Below are positions 63,906-64,000 of a stretch of 64,000 bases of DNA, in pieces. This stretch comes from an uncultured Acetatifactor sp. (GTDB taxonomy: Bacteria; Bacillota; Clostridia; Lachnospirales; Lachnospiraceae): positions 23,824-87,823 of the forward strand of contig CATKYJ010000017.1 in NCBI GenBank assembly GCA_949840885.1, given 5' to 3'. Position 1 is the stretch's first letter. The number at the start of each line of letters is the position of its first letter. The notes under the pieces are model-generated. The model searched no databases. It was not told where the DNA came from and saw only the letters and a program-made list of their open reading frames with translations. Position numbers and translations under genes: made by a program.

Positions 63906-64000
63906 ATGGAGCTGGATGAGAGAAAAAAGAAAATCCTGCAGGCAGTCATCCGCAACTATCTGGAGACAGGTGAGCCGGTTGGCAGCAGAACCATTTCCAA
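63906..64000 (+). CDS. hrcA: Heat-inducible transcription repressor HrcA, N-terminal part
   Basis: ATG 63906 behind AAAGGGAGGCAGCTTGG; the window ends after about 31 codons. MELDERKKKILQAVIRNY, LETGEPVGSRTISK is the winged-helix N-terminus of HrcA. The CIRCE element 24 bp upstream confirms the identity. It is the first gene of the class I heat-shock operon. Confidence 0.96.
   Translation, partial: MELDERKKKILQAVIRNYLETGEPVGSRTIS

Overview
The window looks like the chromosome of a gut Firmicute, probably a Lachnospiraceae member. This is inferred from the codon style, the strong AGGAGG ribosome sites, the CIRCE-controlled hrcA at the right edge, and Clostridia-type families such as DUF4317, VTC/DUF4956/CotH and a lysine-alanine-rich DUF6465-like protein. 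No species can be named from the sequence alone.

Positions 1-35040 are most of a siphovirus-type prophage; its left attachment site lies outside the window. Layout from left: a leftward tyrosine integrase (cut by the edge), a 28-aa type I toxin with a convergent antisense RNA, a RhuM-like protein, a CI-type repressor, and a divergent promoter with four 16-bp operators. Next come four divergent small-gene pairs, each separated by a near-identical ~125-bp spacer (4.3-5.9 kb). Then follow accessory genes (RNase H-like, PcfJ-like), a replication module (two winged-helix proteins and a DUF4373 protein), an RHH autoregulator, an ArpU-like late regulator and a HicAB pair. The late operon follows: HNH nuclease, terminase, portal, ClpP-type protease, capsid, connectors, tail tube, frameshifted tail chaperone, tape measure, Dit, Tal, a family 2 glycosyltransferase coupled to a Ser/Thr-rich protein, a BppU-like protein, holin and amidase.

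Positions 34995-41160 are a tRNA-Lys(CUU) insertion hot spot. The 3' part of that tRNA gene is present three times (34995, 38381, 41077), dividing the region into tandem elements. The first (35041-38423) is a 3.4-kb integrative element with its own tyrosine recombinase, a CRESS-type Rep (HUH endonuclease plus SF3 helicase), an origin-like hairpin with a circovirus-like nonanucleotide, a CopG-like regulator and an Fst/par-like type I toxin-antitoxin locus. The second (38424-41119) has a truncated copy of the same integrase and different cargo: a DUF4317 protein, a shikimate-kinase-like P-loop protein and an aminoglycoside 6-adenylyltransferase-like protein.

From 41.2 kb on the genes look like ordinary chromosome: a GH78 rhamnosidase broken by an in-frame stop, a membrane protein followed by a phosphatase and a TatD nuclease, a heterodimeric ABC exporter, a GNAT acetyltransferase, glycerol kinase, an ECF sigma factor with a putative anti-sigma partner and a large lipoprotein, an aminotransferase, UppP, a VTC-DUF4956-CotH cluster in which VTC is frameshifted, a DUF6465-like protein, and the CIRCE/hrcA start of the heat-shock operon.
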